A DNA stretch of 22,324 nt from an uncultured Succinatimonas sp. (GTDB lineage: Bacteria; Pseudomonadota; Gammaproteobacteria; Enterobacterales; Succinivibrionaceae). A program made the translations under genes and the position numbers. Below are positions 1 through 7,115 of this stretch, piece after piece; the first letter of the stretch is position 1, and each line of letters opens with the position of its first letter. The stretch is from contig CAJKNC010000015.1 in NCBI GenBank assembly GCA_905201175.1, positions 1 through 22,324 on the forward strand. The letters are read 5' to 3'. The notes under the pieces are model-generated. The model saw only the letters and a program-made list of their open reading frames with translations, had not been told where the DNA came from and did no database searches.

Positions 1-12
1 TAAAGTATTATT

Positions 13-40
13 TTGACATTAGTCTAAATTAGAATATAAT
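13..40 (+). promoter_or_regulatory. sigma70 promoter of recA
   Basis: A perfect -35 hexamer TTGACA (13-18) and a perfect -10 hexamer TATAAT (35-40) are separated by 16 bases, 37 bases before the recA start. Between the hexamers is a small palindrome, TCTAA-A-TTAGA (23-33). The enterobacterial LexA operator form CTGT-N8-ACAG is not seen in the 77 bases available. Confidence 0.8.
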
Positions 41-77
41 ATATTCATATATAAATTATATTTTACCGGAGATAAAT

Positions 78-1241
78 ATGGCAGAGCGTGCACCGAAAGT
101 GGCAAAAAATAAAGTTTCGGCAAATTTAGCTAAAGATCCTAAAAAGCAAAAGGCTTTAGAAGCAGCAATGGAACAGATTGAGCGCCAGTTTGGTAAAGGC
201 GCTATTATGCGTTTAGGCCAAAATGAAATTGTTGATATTGAAGCTATACCGACAGGCTCTTTAACTTTAGATTTAGCCTTAGGTATAGGCGGATTGCCTA
301 TGGGACGTATTATAGAGATTTATGGCCCAGAATCTTCAGGTAAGACTACCTTAACTTTAGAGCTTATTGCACAGGCTCAAAAATTAGGAAAAGTCTGTGC
401 TTTTATTGATGCCGAGCATGCTTTAGATCCCCTTTATGCCCGTAAGCTAGGAGTACAGATTGAGGATGTAATTATCTCTCAGCCTGATACCGGTGAGCAG
501 GCTCTGGATATATGCGAAACTTTAGTTAGATCCGGCGGCGTCGATGTAGTGGTTATTGATTCAGTTGCAGCCTTAGTTCCCAAGGCTGAAATTGAAGGTG
601 ATATGGGAGATAATCATGTAGGCTTGCAAGCTCGTCTGATGTCTCAGGCATTGAGAAAGCTTACTGGAGTTATTAAGCAGGCTAACTGTATGGTGGTTTT
701 TATTAACCAGCTGCGCATGAAGATTGGTGTTATGTTTGGTAACCCTGAAACAACTACAGGCGGTAATGCGCTGAAGTATTATGCTTCTGTAAGATTAGAT
801 ATACGTAAAGGATCTCCTGTAAAAGAAAAGGAAGAGGTTATCGGCAATGAAACTAAGGTTAAGGTAGTAAAAAATAAGGTTGCCCCTCCGTTTAAGACTG
901 CTAATTTCCAGATCCTGTTTAATTACGGCATCGCTAAAAACAGCGAGCTTTTAGATTTGGGCGTAGCCGCTAACTTTATCGAAAAGAGCGGAGCTTGGTT
1001 TGCATATAAAGGCAGCAAAATAGGGCAAGGCAAAACTAATGCCATGCGTTATTTAGATGAGCATCCTGAAGTTGCAGATGAACTTGAGCAGCAGATCCGC
1101 GCTTTCTATAAGCAAAATAGCGATTATGAGCAAACAGCCCAATTAGGCAGTGAATCGCCAAGCTCTTTAGAAAATTTGCCTGCAGACAGTGATGATTTTA
1201 ATGCTGAAGATTTAGTGACTCCCATTCCAGATGATCTGTAA
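78..1241 (+). CDS. recA: recombinase RecA
   Basis: RecA is the ATP-dependent recombinase that polymerises on single-stranded DNA, drives strand exchange and triggers LexA cleavage. The 387-residue product has the Walker A motif GPESSGKT at residues 83-90, the conserved stretch CAFIDAEHALDPLYARKLGV, the L2 loop motif FGNPETTTGGNAL and the KVKVVKNK segment. The ATG at 78 has a good ribosome binding site (CCGGAG, 66-71). It gives a basic N-terminal extension of about 17 residues compared with E. coli RecA, whose Walker A is at 66-73. No Met stands at the position of the E. coli start, so the extension looks real. The C-terminal tail (after about 350) is longer than in E. coli and acidic, as expected for the autoregulatory tail. 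recX follows after 3 bases. Confidence 0.98.
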   Translation: MAERAPKVAKNKVSANLAKDPKKQKALEAAMEQIERQFGKGAIMRLGQNEIVDIEAIPTGSLTLDLALGIGGLPMGRIIEIYGPESSGKTTLTLELIAQAQKLGKVCAFIDAEHALDPLYARKLGVQIEDVIISQPDTGEQALDICETLVRSGGVDVVVIDSVAALVPKAEIEGDMGDNHVGLQARLMSQALRKLTGVIKQANCMVVFINQLRMKIGVMFGNPETTTGGNALKYYASVRLDIRKGSPVKEKEEVIGNETKVKVVKNKVAPPFKTANFQILFNYGIAKNSELLDLGVAANFIEKSGAWFAYKGSKIGQGKTNAMRYLDEHPEVADELEQQIRAFYKQNSDYEQTAQLGSESPSSLENLPADSDDFNAEDLVTPIPDDL

Positions 1242-1244
1242 AAT

Positions 1245-1691
1245 ATGGAGATATCTGCAAGTACAGACTATAAAAAAGCGCTTAATTATGCTTTGCGCTT
1301 ATTAAGCGCTCGAGAATATTCACGTTATGAGCTTTATACTAGGCTTACAAAAAAATTTTCAGTAGAGCTTTCAAGGGCTGTATTAAAGACCTGTGATGAT
1401 TGTGGTTATGTCAGTGATAAACGCTGCATACAAATGCTGATTAATCATATGTACAGCGCTCATTACGGACAAAAACGTTTGTTTTTAGAGGCTGTAAAGC
1501 GACGTTTAGATAAAAATTTAGTTTATGAAATGTCGCAAAATGTGGAATGGCTGAATATAGCTTTAGAGCTTCTGCATAAAAAATATGAAGTTTTGCCTTC
1601 AGAAGCTCCTGAGAGACAAAAAATTTTAGCTTTTCTATATAGACGAGGATTTTCTGCGCCTGTATGCTATCAAGCATTAGAGAATTTTTAG
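1245..1691 (+). CDS. recX: regulatory protein RecX
   Basis: RecX proteins bind RecA filaments and limit RecA activity. The call rests on position directly behind recA (3 bases after its stop, so probably co-transcribed and translationally coupled), on length (148 residues; the family is mostly 140-170) and on the helical, Arg/Tyr/Leu-rich pattern with the RecX-like N-terminal segment ALRLLSAREYSRYELYTRL. A second small Cys pair, CDDCGY, lies near residues 44-49. There is no separate ribosome binding site beyond the end of recA, which fits coupling. Sequence similarity to E. coli RecX is modest by eye, so the name rests jointly on motif and context. Confidence 0.88.
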   Translation: MEISASTDYKKALNYALRLLSAREYSRYELYTRLTKKFSVELSRAVLKTCDDCGYVSDKRCIQMLINHMYSAHYGQKRLFLEAVKRRLDKNLVYEMSQNVEWLNIALELLHKKYEVLPSEAPERQKILAFLYRRGFSAPVCYQALENF

Positions 1692-1866
1692 ATCTTAAAA
1701 CTTATCTTAGACATTGCTTCCATAAAATGTAGCCATAGCGTATTTTTGTTATAAAATAGCAGGAAATTGCTGTGGCTTATACTGCCTGTGACAGTTTATT
1801 CACAATTATTAAGCTTTTGTAGTTACCAATATTTGATAAGCTTCCTATTTTTTGGAAATTAAATTT

Positions 1867-4494
1867 ATGTATATGACAACTGATCAGATCCGCGATGCGT
1901 ATCTGAACTTCTTTAAAGAGCACGGCCATAAGGTGGTTCGTTCTAGCTCATTAGTTCCTTATAATGATGCAACCCTGTTATTTACTAATGCAGGCATGAA
2001 TCAATTTAAAGATATCTATCTAGGTAAGGAAAAAAGAGATTATTTACGTGCTACTACGGCTCAGAAATGTGTTCGCGCCGGCGGCAAGCAAAACGATCTG
2101 GATAATGTAGGCTATACAGCCCGTCACCATACTTTCTTTGAGATGTTAGGTAATTTCAGCTTTGGTGATTACTTCAAGAAAGAGGCTATCAGCTATGCCT
2201 GGACACTTTTAACTGAAGTTTTTATGCTGCCTAAAGAATCCTTGATGGTAACTGTCTATGATAAGGATGATGAAGCCTATAATATCTGGCGTGATGTTAT
2301 TGGCTTGCCTGAAAGCAAGATTGTTCGTATTGGTGATAATAAGGGCGGAGCCTTTAATTCAGATAATTTCTGGCAGATGGGTGATACCGGTCCCTGCGGT
2401 CCTTGCTCTGAAATATTCTATGATCACGGCGAAGATGTTCAGGGAGGCCCTCCGGGATCTCCTGATGAAGACGGCGATCGTTTCATTGAAATTTGGAACA
2501 TCGTATTCATGCAATACAACCGTAAGATCGATGGAACTTTTGAAAAGCTGGCTAAGCCGATGATTGATAACGGCTTAGGCTTAGAGCGTATTGCAGCTGT
2601 TTTACAGGGCGTACATTCAAATTATGACATTGACTTATTTGTAACTTTAGAGAAAGCCGGTGCTGAGATTTTAGGCGTAAAGGATCTATCCTCTAAATCC
2701 TTACGCGTTATTGCCGATCATATTCGTTCATGCTCTTTCTTAATTGCCGATGGCGTTTTACCTTCAAATGAAGGCCGCGGCTACGTTTTACGCCGCATTA
2801 TCAGAAGAGCTGTCCGTCATGGCCGTTTATTAGGAGCTAAGGACGTTTTCTTCTATAAGATGGTAGATACCCTAGTTGCTTTAATGGGCAAAGCCTATCC
2901 GGAACTTGTTGAGCAGCAGGAACTTATAAAGCGTACTTTAAAGAAAGAAGAAGAGCAGTTCTTAAATACTTTAGATAGGGGCTTGGCTCTGCTTGAAGCT
3001 GAGCTTGTAAAATTAGGCGACAATCGTACCGTACCAGGAGAGGTTGCCTTTAAGCTTTATGATACCTATGGCTTCCCTTCAGACTTAACTGCTGATGTTG
3101 TTCGTGATCGTGGTTATGTTGTCGATATGGAAGGTTTTGATAAATGTATGCAGGAGCAGAAAGCTCGTGCAAAATCAGCTTCTAATTTTGGCATTGATTA
3201 TAACAAGCAGCTTAAGATCTCTGAAAATACAGAGTTTGTCGGCTATGACAGCTTAGAGTGCGATGCTAAGGTTACTCATGTCATCAAGGATGGAGCAGAC
3301 GTTGACGCAGCCTCTACTGATGAGCGCGTTATTATTGTTTTAGATAAGACTCCGTTCTATGGCGAGATGGGCGGTCAGGTTGGTGATAAGGGTGTTATTC
3401 GTTTTGGACATAATATCTTTATCGTTGAGGATACCTTGCATGTAGGCAAAGCCATAATTCATGTAGGTCATGTAGATTTAGGCGAATTTAAGCCTGGCGA
3501 TCAGGTTAAGGCTTGCGTTGATGCCGATAATCGCCGCGCAATTGCTGCTCATCATACAGCAACTCATTTATTAGATTCAGCATTGCGTAAGGTTTTAGGC
3601 AATGAAGTGGCTCAGAAGGGTTCTTATGTTGCTTGTGACCGTTTACGTTTTGATTATTCTCATTCAAGTCCGCTGACTTTAGCTGAAAGACAGCAGGTAG
3701 TATTTTTAGTCAATGAAGCAATTCGTAATAACTACGAGGTTACCACTGAGATAATGGACCTCGATGAAGCTAAGAAGTCAGGTGCGATTGCTTTATTCGA
3801 TGAAAAATATGAAAACAAGGTTCGTGTAGTATCAACCGGTGATTTTTCTAAGGAATTATGCGGCGGTACGCATGCTAAGCGTACTGGTGATTTAGGCTCA
3901 TTTGTGATTATTTCTGATGAGTCTATTGCTTCAGGCGTTCGCCGCATTGAAGCTTTAGTCGGTAAGGCTGCTGTTGATTGGATGATGCATTTAGTTCGCA
4001 TGGTTGCTAAGACCTCTAATCTTATGAAGACTGGTGCAGGAACTAATCTTACTGAACGTACTGAGCAGCTGTTAGCTCATGGAAAGGAGCTTGAAAAGCG
4101 CAATGAGCATTTACAGGCAAAATTGGTTGCTTATCAGTGTACAGATCTTTTAGCTAAGGCAGAGCTCTTAGGTGAAACTAAGTTTATTTGCGGAACTTTA
4201 GAGGATTGCAGCGCTAAAGATTTACGTACAGCAGCTGACGATTTACGCAATCGCGCTAAAGATTGCATTGTAGTCTTAGCTTGTATTGAGGCTGATAAGG
4301 TCAGCTTAATTGCAGCTGTAAGTGCAAATAATACTGATAAGATTAAAGCTGGCGATATTATCCGTAATATTGCTCCGGCTATCGGCGGCAAAGGAGGCGG
4401 CCGAGCTGATTTAGCTCAAGCCGGCGGCAGCAATGCTCAGGGACTTGATGAGTGCTTTAAGCAGGCTTTAGCCTTAGTCAAGGAAAAGATCTAA
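1867..4494 (+). CDS. alaS: alanine--tRNA ligase
   Basis: Charges tRNA-Ala with alanine in the cytosol and hydrolyses mischarged Ser/Gly-tRNA-Ala. From the N-terminus: class II catalytic core (motif 2 around CVRAGGKQNDLDNVGYTARH; motif 3 GLGLERIAAVLQ), tRNA-recognition region, editing domain with zinc ligands H563-TAT-H567 and C665-GGT-H669, then a C-terminal DHHA1 domain with GGKGGGR. An upstream in-frame TTG at 1852 is possible, but ATG at 1867 is preferred: it gives 875 residues against 876 in E. coli, and GGA at 1854-1856 lies 10 bases before it. ATG 1873 would also fit the family start (MTTDQIR). csrA begins 2 bases after the stop. The 175-base leader has no convincing promoter; a TATAAAAT at 1750-1757 is the best -10 candidate but lacks a good -35. 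Confidence 0.97.
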   Translation: MYMTTDQIRDAYLNFFKEHGHKVVRSSSLVPYNDATLLFTNAGMNQFKDIYLGKEKRDYLRATTAQKCVRAGGKQNDLDNVGYTARHHTFFEMLGNFSFGDYFKKEAISYAWTLLTEVFMLPKESLMVTVYDKDDEAYNIWRDVIGLPESKIVRIGDNKGGAFNSDNFWQMGDTGPCGPCSEIFYDHGEDVQGGPPGSPDEDGDRFIEIWNIVFMQYNRKIDGTFEKLAKPMIDNGLGLERIAAVLQGVHSNYDIDLFVTLEKAGAEILGVKDLSSKSLRVIADHIRSCSFLIADGVLPSNEGRGYVLRRIIRRAVRHGRLLGAKDVFFYKMVDTLVALMGKAYPELVEQQELIKRTLKKEEEQFLNTLDRGLALLEAELVKLGDNRTVPGEVAFKLYDTYGFPSDLTADVVRDRGYVVDMEGFDKCMQEQKARAKSASNFGIDYNKQLKISENTEFVGYDSLECDAKVTHVIKDGADVDAASTDERVIIVLDKTPFYGEMGGQVGDKGVIRFGHNIFIVEDTLHVGKAIIHVGHVDLGEFKPGDQVKACVDADNRRAIAAHHTATHLLDSALRKVLGNEVAQKGSYVACDRLRFDYSHSSPLTLAERQQVVFLVNEAIRNNYEVTTEIMDLDEAKKSGAIALFDEKYENKVRVVSTGDFSKELCGGTHAKRTGDLGSFVIISDESIASGVRRIEALVGKAAVDWMMHLVRMVAKTSNLMKTGAGTNLTERTEQLLAHGKELEKRNEHLQAKLVAYQCTDLLAKAELLGETKFICGTLEDCSAKDLRTAADDLRNRAKDCIVVLACIEADKVSLIAAVSANNTDKIKAGDIIRNIAPAIGGKGGGRADLAQAGGSNAQGLDECFKQALALVKEKI

Positions 4495-4496
4495 TT

Positions 4497-4688
4497 ATGT
4501 TGGTAATATCCCTAAAAGCCGGAGAACAGCTGCGGGTCGGACGGGATATTACCGTTAAGATCCTTAAGAGTAAATCAGGCCTTGTGCGTTTAGGCATCGA
4601 AGCTCCTTCTAATATAAAAGTAGCTCGTGAAATTCTAGAGCACGAGGTTATTTCTGAGAAAGCAGAAAAAACTCAAAATAAAACTTGA
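4497..4688 (+). CDS. csrA: carbon storage regulator CsrA (divergent at the RNA-binding strand)
   Basis: CsrA dimers bind GGA-containing loops in mRNA leaders and repress or activate translation. The 63-residue product has the family length, the start MLVISLKAGEQL, the core VRLGIEAP and the C-terminal VAREI. Its position directly after alaS and before tRNA-Ser and tRNA-Arg is the classical gammaproteobacterial csrA context. Compared with E. coli CsrA as recalled, key RNA-contact positions differ: Leu4 is Ile, Arg6 is Leu, Arg7 is Lys, while Arg44 is kept. It starts 2 bases after alaS, with AGGA at 4481-4484 inside the alaS end. Its stop codon is embedded in the -35 box of the tRNA-Ser promoter. 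Confidence 0.93.
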   Translation: MLVISLKAGEQLRVGRDITVKILKSKSGLVRLGIEAPSNIKVAREILEHEVISEKAEKTQNKT

Positions 4689-4713
4689 CAAAGGTTTAAC
4701 AAAAACAGATAAT
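4685..4713 (+). promoter_or_regulatory. promoter of tRNA-Ser
   Basis: TTGACA (4685-4690), 17-base spacer, GATAAT (4708-4713). The -35 box overlaps the csrA stop codon TGA (4686-4688). This gives the tRNA gene its own strong start in addition to any read-through from alaS-csrA. Confidence 0.8.
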
Positions 4714-4734
4714 AACCACGCTAAAAATTCTCGA

Positions 4735-4829
4735 GGATAGATGACCGAGAGGCTGAAGGTACTCCCCTGCTAAGGGAGCATACGAGTATAAAGCTTGTAT
4801 CGAGGGTTCGAATCCCTCTCTATCCGCCA
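4735..4829 (+). tRNA. tRNA-Ser (anticodon GCU)
   Basis: The acceptor stem GGATAGA/TCTATCC closes a 95-base gene with encoded CCA (4827-4829). The anticodon stem CTCCC/GGGAG holds the loop CTGCTAA, with anticodon GCT at 4769-4771. The long variable arm typical of serine tRNAs and the T-arm GAGGGTTCGAATCCCTC are present. It reads AGC/AGU codons. Same gene and place as serV after csrA in E. coli. Confidence 0.97.
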
Positions 4830-4841
4830 TTGAGAAAAAGC

Positions 4842-4869
4842 TTGCAATATTTTAAAACTTTGTTAAAAT
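4842..4869 (+). promoter_or_regulatory. promoter of tRNA-Arg
   Basis: TTGCAA (4842-4847), 16-base spacer, TAAAAT (4864-4869), followed by a GC-rich discriminator (TTGCCCC) of the type found at stringently controlled stable-RNA promoters. The string AAAAAGCTTGCAA around the -35 is shared with the rRNA promoter at 22204-22216. Confidence 0.65.
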
Positions 4870-4891
4870 ATTGCCCCGTAAGAAATGACAC

Positions 4892-4968
4892 GCACCAGTA
4901 GCTCAGCTGGATAGAGTAATCGGCTACGAACCGATCGGTCAGGGGTTCGAATCCCTTCTGGTGCGCCA
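4892..4968 (+). tRNA. tRNA-Arg (anticodon ACG)
   Basis: 77 bases with acceptor stem GCACCAG/CTGGTGC, D-arm GCTCAGCTGGATAGAGT, anticodon stem ATCGG/CCGAT with loop CTACGAA (anticodon ACG, 4926-4928), T-arm with GGTTCGAATCC and encoded CCA (4966-4968). The A34 is expected to be edited to inosine by TadA, so it would read CGU, CGC and CGA. Confidence 0.97.
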
Positions 4969-5015
4969 TTCCTGTTATAGTTCCTTCCTATTTTATAATT
5001 TTCTAGCTTTTTAAG

Positions 5016-5045
5016 CATTATTATTACAAATAATGTAGATTTTTT
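5016..5045 (+). terminator. possible weak terminator after tRNA-Arg
   Basis: Stem CATTATT (5016-5022) / AATAATG (5029-5035) with a 6-base loop, followed after 3 bases by a T-rich stretch. The stem is almost all A-T, so termination would be weak. Confidence 0.35.
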
Positions 5046-5090
5046 TGTTTTGTGTACCTAATGTACTTCTATTGTGTATTTCTATATAGA

Positions 5091-5108
5091 CTTTATCAGC
5101 TGATAAAG
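5091..5108. repeat. 18-base perfect palindrome
   Basis: CTTTATCAGCTGATAAAG is self-complementary over its full length without a spacer. It could be the operator of a dimeric regulator or part of a cruciform. No gene adjoins it within 100 bases except tRNA-Arg upstream. Confidence 0.6.
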
Positions 5109-5528
5109 CATGATAATTAGGATTAAGTCTGCAGCTAAATAAATTTGTTAATTTTAGTTAAGATCATAACTTTGCTATATTTTACAGCTGATTCTATATA
5201 CATGCATAAATAATTCTGATATACAGTTAATCAGAATAGTATTTATATTGCTGATAAATTTAATCCTGTTATATAAATTCCAAGATTAATTAAATAATCT
5301 TTCAGATCGCATTTGCCATAAAAGCTCCTGTTGGTAAGGCGATATGTGGAATTTTGGATTTAAAACATAAATTATTGCTGATTTATACATACTTAAGTGA
5401 TGGCAAGATTAAAATCCTGCGAAATAACAAAAGGTAAATATATAAATAGCAAAGCATTATTTAAAGGCTATGGCTGCAAAGTCATCAATTTTTATTTTGC
5501 CTTTTAATTAGGATATTTTTTCAATATG

Positions 5529-5578
5529 GAGTGCTTAGGGAATTTTAGGTAAAATAGCCTAGATTAAAAGGAGCACTC
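5529..5578 (+). promoter_or_regulatory. inverted repeat overlapping the dnaB ribosome binding site
   Basis: GAGTGCT (5529-5535) pairs with AGCACTC (5572-5578). Inside it, TAGG (5536-5539) pairs with CCTA (5558-5561), and ATTTT (5542-5546) with AAAAT (5551-5555) around an AGGT loop. The dnaB ribosome binding site AAGGAG (5568-5573) lies partly in the 3' arm and partly in the bulge before it. If transcribed whole, the structure would hinder initiation at the ATG at 5582. Confidence 0.5.
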
Positions 5579-5581
5579 TCA

Positions 5582-7027
5582 ATGTCTGATCGCCTGGAAT
5601 ATGCAAATCGTACTTATAATCGGAATGATTTAACTTCTTTAAGAGAGATGCCGAAGAATATTGAGGCAGAACAGCATCTTTTAGGGGCTTTGCTGCTAGA
5701 TGGCTCTGTATTGTCAAGAATTTCCGAAGATGTAGGGCCTTTGCCTCGGGATGATTTTTTCTCTGAGCGCAATCGCATTATTTATGAGACGATTTTGCAT
5801 AGAGCTGCCACAAGTGATGATTTTGATCCCACGGTAATCTGTTCGGATTTAGAAATAGCCGGCCTTTTAGATAAGGCTGGCGGAAGACAATATGTAGCTT
5901 CTCTTACTGATAATGTTGGCCCTCTGTCTGCAGTTACAGAATATGCAAAGATTATTCGTGACACTTCCCGCCGGCGGCAGCTTATTTCTGTAGCCGAACA
6001 TATTGAGGCTATAAGCTATGCTCCTGAAGGCCGCAAAGTTGATGAGCTTTATGATGAGGCGCAGGGCTTAGTATTTACATTATCAGAAAAAAATGCACAT
6101 ACTGACAATGGCCCACGCACCATGACGGATGTAGCTTTAGCTCTTATCAATAAGATTAAGGCCGATATGGCTTTAGGCTCAAAGATGAGAGGCATTTCTA
6201 CTGGATTCTCTGGGCTTGATAATCTTACCTCAGGATTGCAAGGCGGCTCTTTAAATATCATCGCAGCCAGACCTGGCGTGGGCAAAACTTCATTTGCGAT
6301 GAATATTGTCGAAAATATTGCAATGAATCCAGATAATCATAAGCCGGCTTTAGTTTTTTCATTAGAAATGCCGGCAGAGCAGATTGCTCTGCGCATGTTA
6401 TCTACCTTTGGACGTGTTCCTATGAAAGATTTAAGTTTAGGAAATGTAACTCCGGCTCAGTGGCATGATATTGTCCGCAAAGTAGTTTTATTAGCCGATA
6501 ATGAGGGAGACGTCCGTAAAAATAAGCTGTATATCGATGATTCTGGTGATTTAACTCCTTTGGAGCTGCGCTCAAGAGCGCGTAAGATTGCTGCTGATAA
6601 TGGAGGGCTGTCAGTTATCATGGTTGACTATATTCAGCTGATGAAAGGGCAGACTAAAGCAGAAAACCGCAGTCTTGAGGTAGGAGAGATTTCCAGATCC
6701 TTAAAGCTTTTAGCAAAAGAGCTTAATGTGCCCGTGTTGGCATTATCTCAGCTAAATCGTGAGGTTGAGGGCCGTAAGGACCACAGACCGATGAATTCTG
6801 ATTTGCGTGAATCAGGATCTCTTGAGCAGGATGCCGATTTGATTTTATTTTTGCATCGTGAATCATTATATAAAGATCGCAATGCTTCAGATGTGGATGA
6901 AAGTGCAGCAAAACTCATTGTCAGCAAAAATCGCAATGGAGCTACCGGAGATATTGAATTACAGTTTCAGGGAGCTTATACGGCTTTTTATGATAAAGCA
7001 GATCCTAATGCTTATTATGATAACTAA
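5582..7027 (+). CDS. dnaB: replicative DNA helicase DnaB
   Basis: Hexameric ATP-dependent 5'-3' helicase that opens the replication fork and recruits primase. The 481 residues (E. coli 471) begin with the DnaB N-terminal helical domain (about 23-125, MPKNIEAEQHLLGALLLD), then a linker and the RecA-like domain. Walker A ARPGVGKTS is at 229-237, Walker B VIMVDY at 345-350, the DnaB signature LRESGSLEQDADLILFLHRE at 408-427, and the arginine-bearing SKNRNG at 448-453. There is no intein in the P-loop or elsewhere. The start has a strong site AAGGAG 8 bases upstream. It is followed by alr, as in many gammaproteobacteria. Confidence 0.98.
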   Translation: MSDRLEYANRTYNRNDLTSLREMPKNIEAEQHLLGALLLDGSVLSRISEDVGPLPRDDFFSERNRIIYETILHRAATSDDFDPTVICSDLEIAGLLDKAGGRQYVASLTDNVGPLSAVTEYAKIIRDTSRRRQLISVAEHIEAISYAPEGRKVDELYDEAQGLVFTLSEKNAHTDNGPRTMTDVALALINKIKADMALGSKMRGISTGFSGLDNLTSGLQGGSLNIIAARPGVGKTSFAMNIVENIAMNPDNHKPALVFSLEMPAEQIALRMLSTFGRVPMKDLSLGNVTPAQWHDIVRKVVLLADNEGDVRKNKLYIDDSGDLTPLELRSRARKIAADNGGLSVIMVDYIQLMKGQTKAENRSLEVGEISRSLKLLAKELNVPVLALSQLNREVEGRKDHRPMNSDLRESGSLEQDADLILFLHRESLYKDRNASDVDESAAKLIVSKNRNGATGDIELQFQGAYTAFYDKADPNAYYDN

Positions 7028-7057
7028 GCTTAGATACAGAGTGTTATAATTAAACAT

Positions 7058-7086
7058 TTGCATTATATTTATGGTGCACCAATAAT
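7058..7086 (+). promoter_or_regulatory. candidate promoter of alr
   Basis: TTGCAT (7058-7063), 17-base spacer, AATAAT (7081-7086), 30 bases before the alr start. A second TATAAT at 7045-7050 lacks a matching -35. With only 88 bases between dnaB and alr, read-through from dnaB is also possible. Confidence 0.45.
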
Positions 7087-7115
7087 TGTAATCTGATGTA
7101 AAGAAAAGGAAAAAT

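Larger units (their letters stand above)
4969..5581. other. 612-base non-coding gap before dnaB
   Basis: AT-rich and dense in stop codons in all frames; the longest ATG reading frame I noticed is about 19 codons (5061-5120) without a ribosome binding site. It holds a weak AT-rich hairpin followed by T7 (5016-5045) that may end the tRNA-Arg transcript, an 18-base perfect palindrome (5091-5108), an 8-base inverted repeat (5213-5220 / 5230-5237), a plausible promoter (5248-5275) followed by two consecutive hairpins (5282-5301, 5306-5343), and a large hairpin over the dnaB ribosome binding site (5529-5578). No decayed coding sequence was recognised. Confidence 0.6.

Noticed and set aside
1786..1794. 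CTGTGACAG in the alaS leader as a LexA box
   Set aside because: The LexA box needs 8 bases between CTGT and ACAG; here there is one.
1811..1850. AAGCTT pair followed by a T-run as an alaS attenuator
   Set aside because: Each arm is itself a 6-base palindrome, the loop is over 20 bases and the stem is short; likely chance.
3732..4391. Minus-strand reading frames inside alaS
   Set aside because: They are shadows of the conserved alaS coding frame, with no ribosome binding site or recognisable domain.
5061..5120. 19-codon reading frame in the tRNA-Arg/dnaB gap
   Set aside because: No ribosome binding site, AT-driven composition, and it contains the 18-base palindrome; no support for translation.
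5529..5578. GAGTGCT...AGCACTC before dnaB as a CIRCE/HrcA heat-shock operator
   Set aside because: CIRCE has the half sites in the order TTAGCACTC-N9-GAGTGCTAA. Here they are in the reverse order and 36 bases apart, so the match is only to the half-site letters.
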